Shown: piece after piece, positions 6,386 to 6,535 of the stretch
Numbering within the stretch: position 1 is the stretch's first letter
Layout of the letters: every line of letters starts with the position of its first letter
NCBI GenBank assembly: GCA_964483155.1
Contig: CAZAAC010000093.1
Span: 1 to 6,535 of the forward strand
Direction: 5' to 3'
DNA: 6,535 nt
From: JAAYYM01 sp964483155
GTDB lineage: Bacteria; Bacillota; Clostridia; Lachnospirales; Lachnospiraceae
Translations under genes and position numbers: made by a program
The notes under the pieces: model-generated
Told to the model about the DNA's origin: nothing
The model's database searches: none
Seen by the model: the letters and a program-made list of their open reading frames with translations, nothing else

Positions 6386-6419
6386 ACAAAGCAATATGGC
6401 TAATGCCATATTGCTTTGT
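6386..6419. promoter_or_regulatory. Perfect 15-bp palindrome in the leader of the permease-SMS operon
   Basis: The arms ACAAAGCAATATGGC (6386-6400) and GCCATATTGCTTTGT (6405-6419) are exact reverse complements separated by TAAT. The element sits about 10 bases after the predicted transcription start and 70 bases before the first start codon. On the minus-strand transcript it is followed by AGGCTGAAATTG with no U-tract, so it is not a terminator for that direction. It could be a repressor operator or a stabilising or regulatory 5' RNA hairpin. On the plus strand it is followed by a moderately T-rich run, so a role as terminator for an opposing transcript is the main alternative. Confidence 0.6.
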
Positions 6420-6437
6420 TAACAGATTTTCTATTTC

Positions 6438-6466
6438 ATTATACACCTTTTTGACTTCTAAAACTA
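6438..6466 (-). promoter_or_regulatory. Candidate promoter of the permease-SMS operon
   Basis: On the minus strand a perfect TATAAT lies at 6443-6438. With a 17-bp spacer the -35 position (6466-6461) reads TAGTTT, which matches the consensus poorly, so an activator may be needed. Transcription would start near 6430, giving a leader of roughly 115 nt before the first gene at 6316. That leader contains the hairpin at 6386-6419. The call rests on the -10 element and position alone. Confidence 0.45.
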
Positions 6467-6481
6467 CATATTTTCTATATC
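6451..6481 (+). promoter_or_regulatory. Possible divergent promoter reading out of the window
   Basis: TTGACT at 6451-6456 is 5 of 6 to the -35 consensus. The candidate -10 elements behind it (TCTATA at 17-bp spacing, or TATATC at 19-bp spacing) are weaker. If real, it would drive a gene to the right of the window. It shares DNA with the spacer of the minus-strand promoter of the permease/SMS operon, so the two would compete or be co-regulated. No rightward gene begins before the window ends, so support is limited. Confidence 0.25.
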
Positions 6482-6484
6482 GGA

Positions 6485-6517
6485 TAGCGTAAATTTACTG
6501 TAGGATTTAATTAGACA
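6485..6517 (+). repeat. Right copy of a 33-bp inverted repeat pair with an internal palindrome
   Basis: Read on the plus strand, this stretch matches the minus strand of 20-53 at about 28 of 33 aligned positions, including the shared blocks GTAAA, TGTAGGAT and TTAATTAGA, with one 1-base indel. It contains the perfect 10-bp palindrome GTAAATTTAC (6489-6498), which extends with TA at symmetric outer positions (TA-N2-GTAAATTTAC-N2-TA). That form resembles an operator for a dimeric regulator. It lies just downstream of a possible plus-strand promoter (TTGACT at 6451). Whether it is an operator, a leader element or a mobile-element remnant cannot be decided from the window. Confidence 0.55.
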
Positions 6518-6535
6518 GATATTCCCTCGATATGT

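Noticed and set aside
6317..6409. N-terminal extension of the first permease from an ATG at 6409
   Set aside because: It runs through the leader hairpin, has no ribosome binding site and adds a basic, Cys-containing stretch unlike the rest; ATG 6316 has a strong site.
6386..6419. Hairpin read as an intrinsic terminator of the upstream region
   Set aside because: No U-tract follows on the minus strand; on the plus strand the T-richness is moderate and no plus-strand gene precedes it in the window.

Overview
The window is AT-rich, and all seven genes lie on the minus strand, so transcription runs from high to low coordinates. Strong AGGAGG-type ribosome binding sites, a TTG start and the protein types point to a low-GC anaerobic Firmicute, most likely a clostridium (Lachnospiraceae-like). 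That assignment is inference from style and gene content; there is no phylogenetic marker here.

Region 1 (about 6535 to 3544) is a likely operon. It has a TATAAT promoter element near 6440, a leader with a perfect 15-bp hairpin or palindrome, two short 5-TM permease-family proteins (161 and 177 aa, ATGA overlap), an SufC-type ABC ATPase and a short SufB/D-type scaffold (20-bp overlap), then a rho-independent-like hairpin at 3544-3577. The ATPase/scaffold pair matches the minimal SMS (SmsCB) iron-sulfur assembly system known from archaea and anaerobic bacteria. The scaffold keeps the equivalents of E. coli SufB Cys405 and Glu434, and the ATPase has a Cys-rich C-terminal tail. No cysteine desulfurase, SufU or separate SufD is present. 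The two permeases each carry one copy of the half-repeat typical of the ArsP/YraQ permease family (COG0701, PF03773) but contain no cysteine, so together they look like a permease split into two subunits.

Region 2 (3521-2472) is one cytoplasmic transglutaminase/protease-like protein with an intact Cys-His-Asp triad. Its ribosome binding site lies directly behind the hairpin that ends the SMS operon, so its expression may depend on read-through.

Region 3 (2397-135) is an AraC-type regulator with a C-terminal GyrI-like ligand-binding domain, followed by a MATE-family multidrug exporter. The gap between them holds a TATAAT element, a 16-bp palindrome and a 10-bp direct repeat. This is the usual layout of a drug-sensing regulator and its efflux pump.

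Both ends are non-coding as far as seen. They carry two related copies of a sequence of about 33 bp in opposite orientation (20-53 and 6485-6517), each reading outward.
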